From an uncultured Gammaproteobacteria bacterium (GTDB lineage Bacteria; Pseudomonadota; Gammaproteobacteria; Berkiellales; Berkiellaceae), in contig CADEEZ010000004.1 in NCBI GenBank assembly GCA_902826485.1, forward strand, positions 1 to 64,000: a stretch of 64,000 nt of DNA. The letters are read 5' to 3'. The notes beneath the pieces are model-generated. The model was not told the origin of the DNA. It did no database searches and saw only the letters and a program-made list of their open reading frames with translations. Numbering within the stretch: position 1 is the first letter of the stretch; each line of letters begins with the position of its first letter. Below are positions 52,606 through 62,483 of the stretch, one piece after another. The translations under genes were made by a program, and so were the position numbers.

Positions 52606-54012
52606 ATGAGCTTTTCAACCCTCACCCCTAAACGGGTATTAAGTGTCTTTTCATTAGTGATGATTAATGTCATCGCAGTCGACAGTATTCGTGCATTACC
52701 CCTTGCAGCAACGTATGGCTTGTCTTTATTAACGCTTTATTTCATTGGGGCTATTTTATTTTTTATTCCAACTGCTTTAATTAGTGCTGAATTAGCCACC
52801 ACTTGGCCTATGAAAGGCGGCATGTATGTTTGGGTCAAGGAAGCCTTTGGGGCAAGATGGGGGTTTTTAGTGGTATACCTTCAGTGGATTTATAATATCG
52901 TTTGGTATCCTACTATTTTATCTTTGGTCGCGGGTACCCTCGCCTATTTGTTTGATCCTGAATTAGTGAATAATAAAACCTACATGACTTCAATGGTACT
53001 TATCATCTTTTGGAGTAGCACACTGGTTAATTTTTTAGGCATGAAAATGTCTTCTTGGATTAGCACGCTGGGTTCATTAATCGGCACCATGTTGCCTATG
53101 GTCTTAATTATTGGCTGTGCTGGCTATTGGTTATTTTCAGGCCAACCCAGCAACACTGAATTAAGTTATGCAGCATTGATTCCTAAAATCGATTCGCTTT
53201 CTCAATTGGTGTTTTTTTCAGCCATACTATATAGTTTGCTAGGTTTAGAAATGTCTTCTGTGCACGCATTAGAAGTCAAAAATCCCGAAACGGATTACCC
53301 TAAAGCTTTATTGATTTCTGCTTTGATAGTGTTAATTAGTTTAACTTTGGCTTCTGTGGCTGTGGCTATTGTGGTGCCCAAGGCTGAGTTAAATATTGTT
53401 GCAGGCATTATTCAAGCTTTTTCTTTATTTTTAACGTCTTTTAATTTAACAAGCCTAACGCCAATTATTGCCTTAATCATTGTGATAGGCGGGATTTGTC
53501 AAGTGGCTACTTGGATTATTGGACCCACAAAAGGTCTATGGGCAGCGGTAGACGATGGATATTTGCCTAAAATATTAGCCGTCACCAACAAAAAAAGTGT
53601 CCCTATTAATATGTTGATTGCCCAAGCCTTAATTTGCACGATGTTAAGTTTAACTTTTATTTTATTGCCTACTGTTAAAAGTTCGTATTGGGCATTATCT
53701 GCGATGGCAGCTCAGTTATCTTTGATTATGTATGCCATTTTATTTTCTGCTGCCATTCGATTAAGATACAACCGAAAAGATGTTTTCAGGCCTTTTAAAA
53801 TTCCTTTTGGTAATATCGGCATGTGGGTGGTAGCAGGGTTAGGGTTTGTGGTGAGTGTATTGGTCACGTTATTAGGTTTTATTCCGCCAGATAATATACC
53901 AGTTGGTAACATCTGGGTTTATGAAGGCATTTTGTTTTCAGGTATCGCGATTATTTTAGTGCCGTTTTTTCTGAAGAAAACCCCCCCTATTAATAATCCG
54001 TCACTCTCTTGA
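52606..54012 (+). CDS. Amino acid permease/antiporter (APC superfamily)
   Basis: 468 residues with about twelve hydrophobic helices. The APC start [20 protein letters not shown], the middle [32 protein letters not shown] and the final [16 protein letters not shown] fit the glutamate:GABA antiporter (GadC-like) group, which is multiply represented in Legionella and Coxiella. Substrate not determined. Its 3' end overlaps the convergent sensor kinase by 23 bp. Confidence 0.9.
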   Translation: MSFSTLTPKRVLSVFSLVMINVIAVDSIRALPLAATYGLSLLTLYFIGAILFFIPTALISAELATTWPMKGGMYVWVKEAFGARWGFLVVYLQWIYNIVWYPTILSLVAGTLAYLFDPELVNNKTYMTSMVLIIFWSSTLVNFLGMKMSSWISTLGSLIGTMLPMVLIIGCAGYWLFSGQPSNTELSYAALIPKIDSLSQLVFFSAILYSLLGLEMSSVHALEVKNPETDYPKALLISALIVLISLTLASVAVAIVVPKAELNIVAGIIQAFSLFLTSFNLTSLTPIIALIIVIGGICQVATWIIGPTKGLWAAVDDGYLPKILAVTNKKSVPINMLIAQALICTMLSLTFILLPTVKSSYWALSAMAAQLSLIMYAILFSAAIRLRYNRKDVFRPFKIPFGNIGMWVVAGLGFVVSVLVTLLGFIPPDNIPVGNIWVYEGILFSGIAIILVPFFLKKTPPINNPSLS

Positions 54013-55891
54013 TTGCTTCTTTTAATGCTGTTTGGTCAATCGGCTTGGACACAAAATCGTTCATGCCGATTTGCAAATATTGATCTCTATCCGACGACAT
54101 AACATTCGCGGTTAACGCAATAATGGGAATATCACTTTTGGGCTTAGGTAAGGCTCTTATAAGCCTTGTGGCATCTAACCCATCCATTTCTGGCATTTGG
54201 ATATCCATAAAAATCAAATCGAATAATTTATCTTCTGGACAATTTTCAACTGCCTCAACGGCCAATTTGCCATTTTCTACTGTTTGAATTTCAAATCCTA
54301 ATTTTTTAAGCAAACCTTGTGCCACTATTTGGTTAACAAGATTATCTTCCGCTAACAATACTCGAACTACTTTTGTGCTTTCAAGCAATTTTTTAGAGGG
54401 AGCACTCATCATTAAATGAGAATCGATATTTTCTTTGATTTCAGGCTTATTAAAATTCACGCTCAACCAAAAGGTACTGCCTTTCCCTAATTCACTGTCT
54501 ACCCCTATTTCACCGTCCATTAAACCGATAATTTTTTTACAAATAGCCAGACCCAGCCCAGTACCACCAAATTTTCTAGAAATAGAAGAATCTGCCTGAG
54601 TGAAATTTTCAAACAAATACGGAATCGACTCTTTGGCAATCCCCATGCCCGTGTCAGTCACCTCAAAGCGTATCCAAACTACTTTATCAAATTCTTTTTC
54701 TACTTTGGCCTTTAAAGTCACTGTGCCATTTTTAGTAAATTTTAAGGCATTGCCCACTAAGTTTAATAAAATTTGTCGCAATCGACCCACATCGCCTGTT
54801 ACTAATGCTGGGATCTGAGTGTCTATTTCGGCCACAAGCTTATTTTGGCGCTCCTTTGATTTCTGTTCAAACAGCTTGACAACCCTGTTCAGAGTTTCTC
54901 GAACATTAAAATCAATATTCTCTAATTCAAGTTTGCCTGCTTCTAATTTAGAAATATCCAATATGTCATTTAAAATCACCAATAATGATTCAGCTGATTC
55001 CAAAATAATTTTTGTTTGTTCTATTTGCTCTTCGTTTAAATTATTTTCTAATAATAATTGCGCCATACCAATGATACCATTCATCGGTGTTCGAATCTCA
55101 TGACTCATGATGGCCAAAAAGCTCGATTTCACTTCATTGGCAACACGCGCCGCTTTTAAGGCTTCTTTTAATTCACGTGTTCTTTCATTTACAATTTTTT
55201 CGAGATTACTGCGATGTTGCTCTAATTCTTTTTCATAATGCTGCTGTCTAAATTGCATTTCATTGAATGACTTAATGACTTTACCAATATCATCTTCTGT
55301 TTGCCATCTAACCGGTTTGAATCGACGATTTTCATTTTGTTCTCTAATTGATTCTAATAGTCTTAGTAGAGGCTCATCAATGGTTGATTTTTTTATGCGC
55401 ATCATCACAAAAACATTAACGCCCAAAATAAACAAAATACACAATGAATAAATTATCGTATTCATTATGATGGCATCTGTGGTTTTTCCTTCATTGTATT
55501 TAAGCCATATTGTGCCATTTTTTAATTCTTGGTAAATCACATTTTTTGAATTAATATCAAAATTTACCTTTTTTAAATTAGCGCTAAGATAATCATCATT
55601 GTTTTTATCTGTTATTTTAATCCACTGGATAAAATAGCTTTTAGCAGTAGAATCTAATAACATCTGAAGTTTTTTCTTTTCGTTTTCCGCAATTAAGACC
55701 GTAAATAATTCTTTACGATTTAATAACATATCCTTCATTCGATTTTCGAGCGCGTTGGTTTCTTTATAATAGAGCAATACCTGAGAAGCAATAACCAATG
55801 ACAAAACCACACAAACAATCACAGGGAAGCCATAAAGCAAGTACTTTGTTTCAAAATGCTGTATCTTCACCTGTTTAAACCAACCGAACAT
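53990..55891 (-). CDS. Hybrid sensor histidine kinase/response regulator
   Basis: About 633 residues. Two membrane helices (about 16-40 and 140-165) flank a periplasmic loop of about 100 residues; then a HAMP linker, a coiled coil, the HisKA box [16 protein letters not shown] with H264, an HATPase domain (N box [12 protein letters not shown] boxes VTDTGMGIA and GGTGLGLAI), and a C-terminal receiver ([10 protein letters not shown], phosphate-accepting Asp in [13 protein letters not shown]). No Hpt domain is attached, so a separate phosphotransfer protein is needed. The ATG at 55891 has AAAGG upstream; a GTG at 55912 is also possible. Confidence 0.95.
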   Translation of the reverse strand: MFGWFKQVKIQHFETKYLLYGFPVIVCVVLSLVIASQVLLYYKETNALENRMKDMLLNRKELFTVLIAENEKKKLQMLLDSTAKSYFIQWIKITDKNNDDYLSANLKKVNFDINSKNVIYQELKNGTIWLKYNEGKTTDAIIMNTIIYSLCILFILGVNVFVMMRIKKSTIDEPLLRLLESIREQNENRRFKPVRWQTEDDIGKVIKSFNEMQFRQQHYEKELEQHRSNLEKIVNERTRELKEALKAARVANEVKSSFLAIMSHEIRTPMNGIIGMAQLLLENNLNEEQIEQTKIILESAESLLVILNDILDISKLEAGKLELENIDFNVRETLNRVVKLFEQKSKERQNKLVAEIDTQIPALVTGDVGRLRQILLNLVGNALKFTKNGTVTLKAKVEKEFDKVVWIRFEVTDTGMGIAKESIPYLFENFTQADSSISRKFGGTGLGLAICKKIIGLMDGEIGVDSELGKGSTFWLSVNFNKPEIKENIDSHLMMSAPSKKLLESTKVVRVLLAEDNLVNQIVAQGLLKKLGFEIQTVENGKLAVEAVENCPEDKLFDLIFMDIQMPEMDGLDATRLIRALPKPKSDIPIIALTANVMSSDRDQYLQIGMNDFVSKPIDQTALKEAIKRVTDY

Positions 55892-56014
55892 AACGATAGA
55901 CCTTTTCTTCACCCTTAAAGGGATACAGATCTGTTATCGAGCTGGTTGAGACGAACTTGAGATTTACTTTACAAAGAAATAAGGTATTATGCTGAATTTA
56001 TACTAGGTATTAAT

Positions 56015-56704
56015 ATGTACAACTTGGCCATTCTCTTCTTTAGCACCGGATTCGTCGTCCTTTTTGCGCGCTATTGCAGTAAACAAGGCAAGGAAGCACT
56101 TATTGCCTGGATTGCTTTGCAAAGCGTGCTAGCGAACATATTTGTTTTAAAACAAATTAATTTAGTTGGCTTAAACGCTACTGCCAGTGAAGTCTTTGCC
56201 ATTGGCAGCATTATTGGCCTGAATTTTTTACAGAGTCAGCACGGGGTAAAAGCAGCCAGACAAGCTGTGTGGATTTCTTTCATGTGTATGTTTTTCTTTT
56301 GTGTGATGTCTCAAGTACACTTACTCTATCTTCCCAGCAGCCTAGATGTTCGGCACCATCACTATTCAGTTTTATTATCTTCTGCACCGCGTATTTTATT
56401 TGCTTCATTAAGTGTTTATTTTTTCATACAGCATCTATCTGTTGCTTTGTTTAGTTATAGCAAAAAGCGATTTCCTCGCCTACCCCTTATTTTGATTATT
56501 TTAACCTGTTTAATCTTTACTCAATTTTTAGACACCGTGTTATTTGGCTTTTTGGGTCTTTATGGCCTAGTGGATAAAATAGATGAAGTGATACTCATCA
56601 GTTTTGGCATTAAACTCTTGGTTATTTTTATCAGCATTCCTTTTGCAGAATTGTCCACTTTACTCAATCATCACCCTAAAGAAGAACCTAAAGCAATCTC
56701 ATGA
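56015..56704 (+). CDS. yhhQ: Queuosine precursor transporter (YhhQ family)
   Basis: 229 residues with about six membrane helices and the family motif LKQINLVGLNATASEVFAIGSIIGLN (about 46-71); the later QFLDTVLF is also typical. YhhQ imports queuosine precursors (preQ0, preQ1, or queuine in host-associated bacteria). It overlaps tgt by 4 nt, confirming a shared role. Divergent from the sensor kinase. Confidence 0.92.
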   Translation: MYNLAILFFSTGFVVLFARYCSKQGKEALIAWIALQSVLANIFVLKQINLVGLNATASEVFAIGSIIGLNFLQSQHGVKAARQAVWISFMCMFFFCVMSQVHLLYLPSSLDVRHHHYSVLLSSAPRILFASLSVYFFIQHLSVALFSYSKKRFPRLPLILIILTCLIFTQFLDTVLFGFLGLYGLVDKIDEVILISFGIKLLVIFISIPFAELSTLLNHHPKEEPKAIS

Positions 56705-57837
56705 TAAAACCTTATTTTCACTTTGAATTATTACATCAATCGAGCAAATCTCGTGCCCGTGTCGGACGCATTCATACCCCACATGGCATAATTGATACGC
56801 CAAGTTTTGTGGCAGTGGGCACCAATGGTTCACTTAAAGCCTTATCCAATGTAGACATCGATAAGATGGGTTTACAATTAATGTTTTGTAACACTTATCA
56901 TTTATTACTCCAACCTGGCACAGAAACCGTTAAAAAAGCGGGTGGGCTACATACTTATATTAATCGTAAAAATCCGATTATTACTGATTCTGGTGGCTTT
57001 CAGGTATTTAGCCTTGCGTATGGTGGTGTGGCCAGTGAACTAAAAAGTGCTGGCAATAAAAAAGCAGATGGTAGCGTATTAAAAATTAATGAAGAAGGAG
57101 TCACCTTTCGTTCTTATCGAGACGGCGCAAAAATTGTCTTAACCCCGGAAAGTTCTATATTGGCACAAAAAAATCTGGGGGCAGATATTATTATCCCTTT
57201 AGATGAACTCCCTCCCTATCATTTCGACCCTAAAAGCTTAAAAAAATCTCTCGACAGAACCCATCGGTGGGAAAAACGTTCGCTAGATACCCATCTAACC
57301 GATCCAAAGCAACAAGCCATGTATGCAGTGGTTCACGGTGGCGTAGATTTAAGCTTACGAAAACTCAGTGCCAATTTATTATCTGATCTTCCTTTTGATG
57401 GATTTGCGATTGGCGGCAGTTTAGGCAAAAACAAACAAGAATTAGTCGAAGTCGTGAATCATACTGTGCCTTTTTTACCGCCCGAAAAACCCAATCATTT
57501 ATTGGGCATTGGCGATTTAGAATCCATAGAACAATGTGTACCGCTGGGTATTGATACGTTTGATAGTTCGTACCCCACAAAAGCCGCTCGGCATGGTGTG
57601 TTATTCACTGAGCAAGGCAAAGTGAAAATCACCAAAACCAGTTATGCGAACGATTTTGACACCATTGAACCCGGCTGCCCTTGCTCAACCTGCGAAAATT
57701 ATTCAAAAGCCTATTTGAATCACTTGTTTAAAGCACATGAACCTACCGCTTTAACTTTAGCGTCGATTCACAATGTTGCTTATATGATTCGTTTGATGGC
57801 AAAGTATCGGGAGATGATTTTGAGGAATTTGGTTTAG
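56701..57837 (+). CDS. tgt: tRNA-guanine transglycosylase, queuine-type
   Basis: 378 residues. D96 in ITDSGGFQVFS, D168 in PLDELPPYH and the nucleophile D288 in IDTFDSSYPTKAARHG are present, and C-P-C-S-T-C...H ligates zinc near the C-terminus. By eye the residue matching the preQ1-type Cys after D-E is Leu (L170), and the place of the bacterial Val in GGLAVG is Gly (G242 in GGSLG), both like eukaryotic/Chlamydia enzymes that take queuine. An insertion of about 15 residues follows FSLAYG. It exchanges G34 in GUN tRNAs. Confidence 0.95.
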   Translation: MIKPYFHFELLHQSSKSRARVGRIHTPHGIIDTPSFVAVGTNGSLKALSNVDIDKMGLQLMFCNTYHLLLQPGTETVKKAGGLHTYINRKNPIITDSGGFQVFSLAYGGVASELKSAGNKKADGSVLKINEEGVTFRSYRDGAKIVLTPESSILAQKNLGADIIIPLDELPPYHFDPKSLKKSLDRTHRWEKRSLDTHLTDPKQQAMYAVVHGGVDLSLRKLSANLLSDLPFDGFAIGGSLGKNKQELVEVVNHTVPFLPPEKPNHLLGIGDLESIEQCVPLGIDTFDSSYPTKAARHGVLFTEQGKVKITKTSYANDFDTIEPGCPCSTCENYSKAYLNHLFKAHEPTALTLASIHNVAYMIRLMAKYREMILRNLV

Positions 57838-57917
57838 AAAATAAATCCCCTCAACTTCGTATATCAAAAAAAAACCTTGTACTTGCACCGAAAGAGAATA
57901 TTTCGTATATTAAAAAA

Positions 57918-57946
57918 TTGACATATCTCAATTTGAGATATATACT
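57918..57946 (+). promoter_or_regulatory. higBA promoter with operator palindrome
   Basis: TTGACA at 57918-57923 and TATACT at 57941-57946 are 17 bp apart. The spacer and its edges form a perfect palindrome ATATCTCAA-T-TTGAGATAT (57923-57941), 9-bp arms, which would place a HigA dimer directly over the promoter. The toxin ATG is 29 nt downstream. Confidence 0.85.
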
Positions 57947-57974
57947 TAATTTAAGTAAGGTGCTTAGTATCTAA

Positions 57975-58268
57975 ATGCGTGTGATTAGTAAAAAGAAAAT
58001 TCTCGAAGCACAAGTCGTTTTTCCTGAGTCTGCCTCTGCTTTGTCAGCATGGTATACCGTAATCAGTAAAAATGATTTTAAAAATCACGCTGAATTGAAA
58101 AGCACTTTTGGGACAATCGACAAGGTAGATGGCTTATATGTTTTTGATATTGGTGGCAACAAAATTCGACTGATCAGTAGCATTCACTTTAATAGACAAC
58201 GACTTTATATTCGCCATATTTTAAATCATAGAGAATATGATAAGGGCAAATGGAAAATAGGTAAGTAA
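57975..58268 (+). CDS. higB: HigB-family toxin (mRNA interferase)
   Basis: 97 residues of the RelE/HigB fold: MRVISKKKILEAQVVFPESASALSAWYTV at the start and RQRLYIRHILNHREYDKGKWK at the end, typical of the HigB family that cleaves translated mRNA. The toxin gene comes first, the order characteristic of HigBA. It is followed by the antitoxin after 2 nt. The promoter upstream carries a palindromic operator. Confidence 0.92.
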   Translation: MRVISKKKILEAQVVFPESASALSAWYTVISKNDFKNHAELKSTFGTIDKVDGLYVFDIGGNKIRLISSIHFNRQRLYIRHILNHREYDKGKWKIGK

Positions 58269-58270
58269 AA

Positions 58271-58699
58271 ATGAAACAATCTTCCATACAAACAAGTAAC
58301 GATTTAGTCCAAGCCACTAAACATTGGAAATTTGTTGCCCCTATTCTTACTTATCCTAAAAATGAATCACAATATAAAGCTTTGAGTAAAAGATTAGATC
58401 AATTATTAGACATGGTAGGTGAAAACGAAAAACACCCCTTAATTGGCTTAGTAGATATGTTGAGCAACCTTATTGAATCGTATGATAACAAACACTTTCA
58501 GATAACCGAAAGTAGCAGTTTAGAGGCATTAATATATCTAATGGACTCTAATCATCTTACCCAATCAGATTTACCAGAATTAGGCTCACAAGGAGTGGTA
58601 TCTGAAATATTAAAAGGTAAAAGGCACTTAAATTTAAGGCAAATAAAAGCTTTAGCCAAACGATTTAATGTCAATGCTTCTACTTTTATCGATGATTAA
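58271..58699 (+). CDS. higA: HigA-family antitoxin
   Basis: 142 residues. The C-terminal half is a helix-turn-helix (LIYLMDSNHLTQSDLPELGSQGVVSEILKGKRHLN, about 93-127), as in HigA. The N-terminal half should wrap the toxin. It is predicted to neutralise HigB and repress the operon through the palindrome at 57923-57941. Starts 2 nt after higB. Confidence 0.92.
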   Translation: MKQSSIQTSNDLVQATKHWKFVAPILTYPKNESQYKALSKRLDQLLDMVGENEKHPLIGLVDMLSNLIESYDNKHFQITESSSLEALIYLMDSNHLTQSDLPELGSQGVVSEILKGKRHLNLRQIKALAKRFNVNASTFIDD

Positions 58700-58717
58700 A
58701 AAATCGACATTCGCTGC

Positions 58718-59398
58718 TTACTTGCGTCTGAGTAAGTCTCTATTTTTAGCTTCAACACTCGGTTGAACTAAAGCTTCGGTATCGTCCGACACAGGCGCAT
58801 TAGATTTTTGTGTCACCATATTATAAGCCGTTAAAATGCCTATGCCTGCGCCGACAAACACATCTGAGGGAAAATGGGCTTGCTTATAAACTCTAACGCA
58901 TCCAATCACAGAAGCGCACATATAGGGGATCAGCGCTTTATCTAAACCATACCGTTGATGAACATACGATGCTGCTGTAAACGCTGCTGAGCTATGCCCT
59001 GAAGGAAAAGAATGATTGTCTGCTCCATTGGGGCGTAACCTACCCACCATATTTTTTAAAAAAACAGTTATCAGGGCGACAGACACTTGGGTTGTAAACA
59101 ACTCTTTAAGGCCTTGCCAATCTTTTTGCCATACAGCATAACAAGCCGAGGCTACGCTTAACCCCATGTCTTGCAACCTAAATACAATGATTTTGGGATC
59201 CCACAAAACCCATTCAATCAACTGGTTAAAAAGCGGAGAAGCCAACAAGGGAGGCAGCCCAATAAAAATAGAAAAATGATACACACTGAGATGAAAGGCT
59301 AAAATACTTAACCCTATTTCATAAGGGTGCAAATAGGATTTAAGTGTTTGATAATTTGTATGCAGTGAATTTAAAATAGGATCAGAAATTTTTTTCAT
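58718..59398 (-). CDS. PAP2 family phosphatase
   Basis: 226 residues with several membrane helices and the three PAP2 motifs: KNMVGRLRPNG (K-x6-R-P), PSGHSSAAF, and RVYKQAHFPSDV (R-x5-H-x3-D). It should be an integral membrane phosphatase acting on undecaprenyl pyrophosphate or phosphatidic acid-like lipids. Single gene, 27 nt after the nucleoside hydrolase and perhaps co-transcribed with it. Confidence 0.92.
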   Translation of the reverse strand: MKKISDPILNSLHTNYQTLKSYLHPYEIGLSILAFHLSVYHFSIFIGLPPLLASPLFNQLIEWVLWDPKIIVFRLQDMGLSVASACYAVWQKDWQGLKELFTTQVSVALITVFLKNMVGRLRPNGADNHSFPSGHSSAAFTAASYVHQRYGLDKALIPYMCASVIGCVRVYKQAHFPSDVFVGAGIGILTAYNMVTQKSNAPVSDDTEALVQPSVEAKNRDLLRRK

Positions 59399-59425
59399 GC
59401 ATTCATTATATCATTTTTACTTTTG

Positions 59426-60526
59426 TTAACGATTAATCACTTCTAAGAAATCTTGATGAAACCGTGCTGAATTAGCACCTAGTGCCACTTGAATATGCCG
59501 ACCCGTTTGGTGATCCACGACGGTTTGCCCCGCAATGTTAGGGTTTGCATAGTTTACTTTGATGGGTAAATTTTTAAATGAGCCTATGTTTTCATCAAAA
59601 ACCATGGCAACCGTTAAACAATCCCAAAAACAATAGCCTGTAAATTCTTCGATTTGATACCGCTTATTAATCGCCGAATAAATAAATTCTGCAATTCTGG
59701 TTTTTTTTATTTGTTTAAACTTGGTCATAAACTCTTGGTTTAAGGGCACCATGTCTGTTGCATCTAAGGGGATCATTTTAAAAGCAATGCCACTTTCTAT
59801 GACTTTTTTAGCCGCTAGCGGATCGGCATAATAATTCCATTCTGACACTCTGTTTTGATAGGCTTCCGGATCACCATACTCAACATTGCCTTTGACACTC
59901 ACCGCTCCCCCCATGCTGATCACATGGGCGATTTTATTTTTGAAATTAGGATCTTTGTTTAAAATATTGGCAATGGTCGTTAAAGGACCTAAAGCAATGA
60001 TAATCGGTTTAACCCCAAGCTTAGCCTGTTTTTCAACCACTTCTTGGATCAGTGATTCTGCTGAACGTGTTAAAGGCCTTCTGGAGGAAAGCGGCAACGT
60101 AATGCCCGCCAAAGTATCTGCCTCTTTGCGCCATTTTTCGGGAAAAGGGGTAACATATTTTTGAGTATAATAACTTTGCCCGCAAGCAACCGGAATAATT
60201 TTATTGGCCATTTTTCCGGACAAATCAATTAACTTATTAATGTTATTCATACCGGGTTGGCAGTGCGATTCACCTGTAATGGGGATAGTGATAGCCAAAA
60301 TATCGACGTCTTTACGGTTAAATAAATAGAGCAAGGCAAACCAATCGTCTATGCCCATATCGGTATCGACAATCACAGGTATCTTTTTGATTAACATGCT
60401 CGAGCCTTCTGTGGGCACGTACGCTCTACCCGCACTCGCGAAAGTTAAATCGCTAAAAAAACACGCTAAAAATAATATAGCAAGGTACTGACCTAAGCGG
60501 GCAAACTTTATTTTTTGGATTATCAT
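59426..60526 (-). CDS. Inosine-uridine-preferring nucleoside hydrolase, exported
   Basis: About 366 residues. An N-terminal signal peptide (about 1-30, ending LTFASA) is followed by IPVIVDTDMGIDDWFALLYLF with the D-T-D-x-G-x-D-D calcium site, and a C-terminal NYYADPLAAKKV and IPLDATD. The export signal suggests a periplasmic or secreted enzyme splitting nucleosides to base and ribose. ATG at 60526 is used because the signal peptide then starts normally; an upstream codon at 60568 is not needed. Confidence 0.9.
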   Translation of the reverse strand: MIIQKIKFARLGQYLAILFLACFFSDLTFASAGRAYVPTEGSSMLIKKIPVIVDTDMGIDDWFALLYLFNRKDVDILAITIPITGESHCQPGMNNINKLIDLSGKMANKIIPVACGQSYYTQKYVTPFPEKWRKEADTLAGITLPLSSRRPLTRSAESLIQEVVEKQAKLGVKPIIIALGPLTTIANILNKDPNFKNKIAHVISMGGAVSVKGNVEYGDPEAYQNRVSEWNYYADPLAAKKVIESGIAFKMIPLDATDMVPLNQEFMTKFKQIKKTRIAEFIYSAINKRYQIEEFTGYCFWDCLTVAMVFDENIGSFKNLPIKVNYANPNIAGQTVVDHQTGRHIQVALGANSARFHQDFLEVINR

Positions 60527-60691
60527 TTTATTTACTGTATTATTCTGCGCTGAGTAATTTAGCCACAATTTTTTTGACGTTATCCCGAATTTTTCAGGTA
60601 ACCCTTCAAATTTGAGATAAGTTTTATTATGTTACTGCTGCACTGCCTTTTCAAGGTTTATTCTGTTTATATTTACTATATTATTTTGCAC

Positions 60692-60722
60692 AAAAAAAAA
60701 CGGGAGCCTAGGCTCCCGTTCT
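60692..60722 (-). terminator. Rho-independent terminator of the outer membrane protein
   Basis: On the minus strand AACGGGAGCCTAGGCTCCCGTT is followed by a run of nine T or more: a perfect GC-rich stem with an immediate T-tract, 22 nt after the stop codon. Confidence 0.95.
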
Positions 60723-60744
60723 AACTTAACTGTAAAGTCAGTTT

Positions 60745-61776
60745 TTAGAAATTCGCACCTGACCATTTGAATTCTAAGTATGGTCCTTGACGTGTGAAGG
60801 GAATGCCGCCTGATGCATTACCAGCGCCACCTAAGTGAGTACCACCACCTGTTTGAGCCGCAAATCTAGCAAAAGAACCTGCTGTTTGGCCACCAAACGC
60901 ATCAGAGTAATGCATAAACATCCAGCCTAAAGTAGTAGACAACATGCTTCTGTTACAGAAACGATAATCCCAACCAACGGCTAATTTCGCCATCATCTCA
61001 CTTGAAACGCCTTTGAGTTTTTCACGATCGAAATCTTCGACAGTAACATTCGCGGTATCAAACAAAGTTGAACTGAACTTTGTTTCAGAATACAGCAAGC
61101 CCGCGCCTGCATACATTTGTACATTAAAGCCCGTTCTGTTTTTTCTGTGAGTATAGTGTTTAACCATTACATCAAAATACGGACCAAACCCTTCAAAGTC
61201 AGCTTCTTGAACAAGGCGACGAGTTGCCGCACCAGCCGTTTGAGTTGCTGTGAAATCTCTGTCTACATCTACCCAAGATAAAGCCGCACCCACATCAATA
61301 AGCGATTTTGCGCTGTGGTTCACACGATGACGCATACCTAACTTGACAGAATCAGCATCAATATCATATTGACCAAATGATTCTAGTGGACCACCACCGC
61401 CAACACCCAATAAATCTGTTTGTTGACCAGCAAGTGTCGTAAAGCGTGAACTTTCATCCGTTTCATAATGATCGTAATCTAAAAATAAACGACTCCAGCC
61501 ACCTGCAAGACGGTGCTCTAAACCGAGCGCCCAATCTAACTTCTCTTTAGTACCAACAAATTTAGTATGTTGCGTGTTGCCACTTGTCACTTGCGCAGCA
61601 AAGTCATAGCCATGCTGATTTGGCTCAGTGAAAGTTAATGTGCCTTTAATAGCCGAGCCTTCAGCCCAACGATTGAAATCACGGTGTAAACGGTCCGTAT
61701 GCCCATAGGCAGTGGAAGCAGACATCACTCCTGCAGCTAGGAGGGATACCAAGGTTATGTTGCGAGCAGTTTTCAT
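60745..61776 (-). CDS. Legionella-type major outer membrane protein
   Basis: 343 residues. A signal peptide ends at about residue 25 (STAYG-H). The mature part is rich in alternating beta-strands with aromatic edges, e.g. GWSRLFLDYDHYETDESSRF and KLGMRHRV, and ends GPYLEFKWSGANF with the C-terminal Phe that BAM recognises. It matches the pattern of the Legionella OMP family, a beta-barrel porin-like protein. AAGGACG precedes the ATG and a strong terminator follows, indicating high expression as a single gene. Confidence 0.85.
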   Translation of the reverse strand: MKTARNITLVSLLAAGVMSASTAYGHTDRLHRDFNRWAEGSAIKGTLTFTEPNQHGYDFAAQVTSGNTQHTKFVGTKEKLDWALGLEHRLAGGWSRLFLDYDHYETDESSRFTTLAGQQTDLLGVGGGGPLESFGQYDIDADSVKLGMRHRVNHSAKSLIDVGAALSWVDVDRDFTATQTAGAATRRLVQEADFEGFGPYFDVMVKHYTHRKNRTGFNVQMYAGAGLLYSETKFSSTLFDTANVTVEDFDREKLKGVSSEMMAKLAVGWDYRFCNRSMLSTTLGWMFMHYSDAFGGQTAGSFARFAAQTGGGTHLGGAGNASGGIPFTRQGPYLEFKWSGANF

Positions 61777-62310
61777 GCGTTTCGTCCTTTTTGTGAAACA
61801 TAACGAAGGGTGGCATGCAGTCAGAAACTAACGCAAACCGTACAACCCCTCAGCTTTTTAACTTAAATTCCAATTTTTTTATGCCTCTACAAGTTTTATT
61901 AGAACCAATAGGTGCATACACAATTTAGTTTTAGAACGAAGGTAGGTAGTTAGTCAAGAAGCAAAATATAATTTTCTTTCTAACTTGGAAAATATCTTTT
62001 TGGTTTTGGAGAAAAATCCCCCCGTCTACCTCGCTTTAAAGCGTCGGTAGACTGCCCTCCTTTTTCAAAGTGGGGCAAACATCCTCTTTGACCTGGCTGG
62101 ATACCGCGGACAAGCCGCGGCACGTAGGGAGTAAGGATAGCGGCATGTAGGGAATTGGATATGAGATGCTTTCACCCACTTTGAAAAAGGGGGTCGAGTG
62201 CCGAAGGCGACCGGGGGATTTCAGGTATGAGCAAAAATAATAGATAGAATACAAAGTATCAGAATAATTTAGGGGGATTTGTGTAAGAAATAAAATCAGA
62301 AAAGAATTAG
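61777..62310. other. Intergenic region upstream of the outer membrane protein
   Basis: 534 nt. It holds the leader and promoter region of the outer membrane protein gene (nearest 61777-62012, with AAGGACG just before the ATG) and a 209-bp palindromic MITE-like element at 62013-62221. The remainder to tRNA-Lys shows nothing further. Confidence 0.6.
62013..62221. mobile_element. MITE-like palindromic element
   Basis: The ends are inverted: AAAATCCCCCCGTC at the left and GACCGGGGGATTT at the right. Inside, CCTCCTTTTTCAAAGTGGG (62056-62074) is opposed by CCCACTTTGAAAAAGGGGG (62175-62193). The element has no coding gene of its own. Length and terminal inverted repeats fit a non-autonomous miniature element. 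Confidence 0.7.
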
Positions 62311-62386
62311 TGGTGGGCCGTGATGGATTCGAACCATCGACCAATGGATTAAAAGTCCACTGCTCTACCGACTGAGCTAACGACCC
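62311..62386 (-). tRNA. tRNA-Lys (TTT)
   Basis: 76 nt with encoded CCA (62311-62313). Acceptor GGGTCGT/ACGGCCC, D-arm AGCTCAGTCGGTAGAGC, anticodon stem GTGGA/TCCAT with loop CTTTTAA (anticodon TTT), T-arm GATGGTTCGAATCCATC. Ends ACCA. Confidence 0.97.
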
Positions 62387-62483
62387 ACATTCAGAGGCAG
62401 AATAATACCGAATCTACAGAAATTCGCAAGCATTTAAATGAACTATTTATTTGCTTGCTTAATAACTGTACATAGTTAAGAAA

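Noticed and set aside
62036-62344. Open frame on the minus strand
   Set aside because: It runs through the palindromic MITE-like element and into tRNA-Lys; the composition does not look like a protein.
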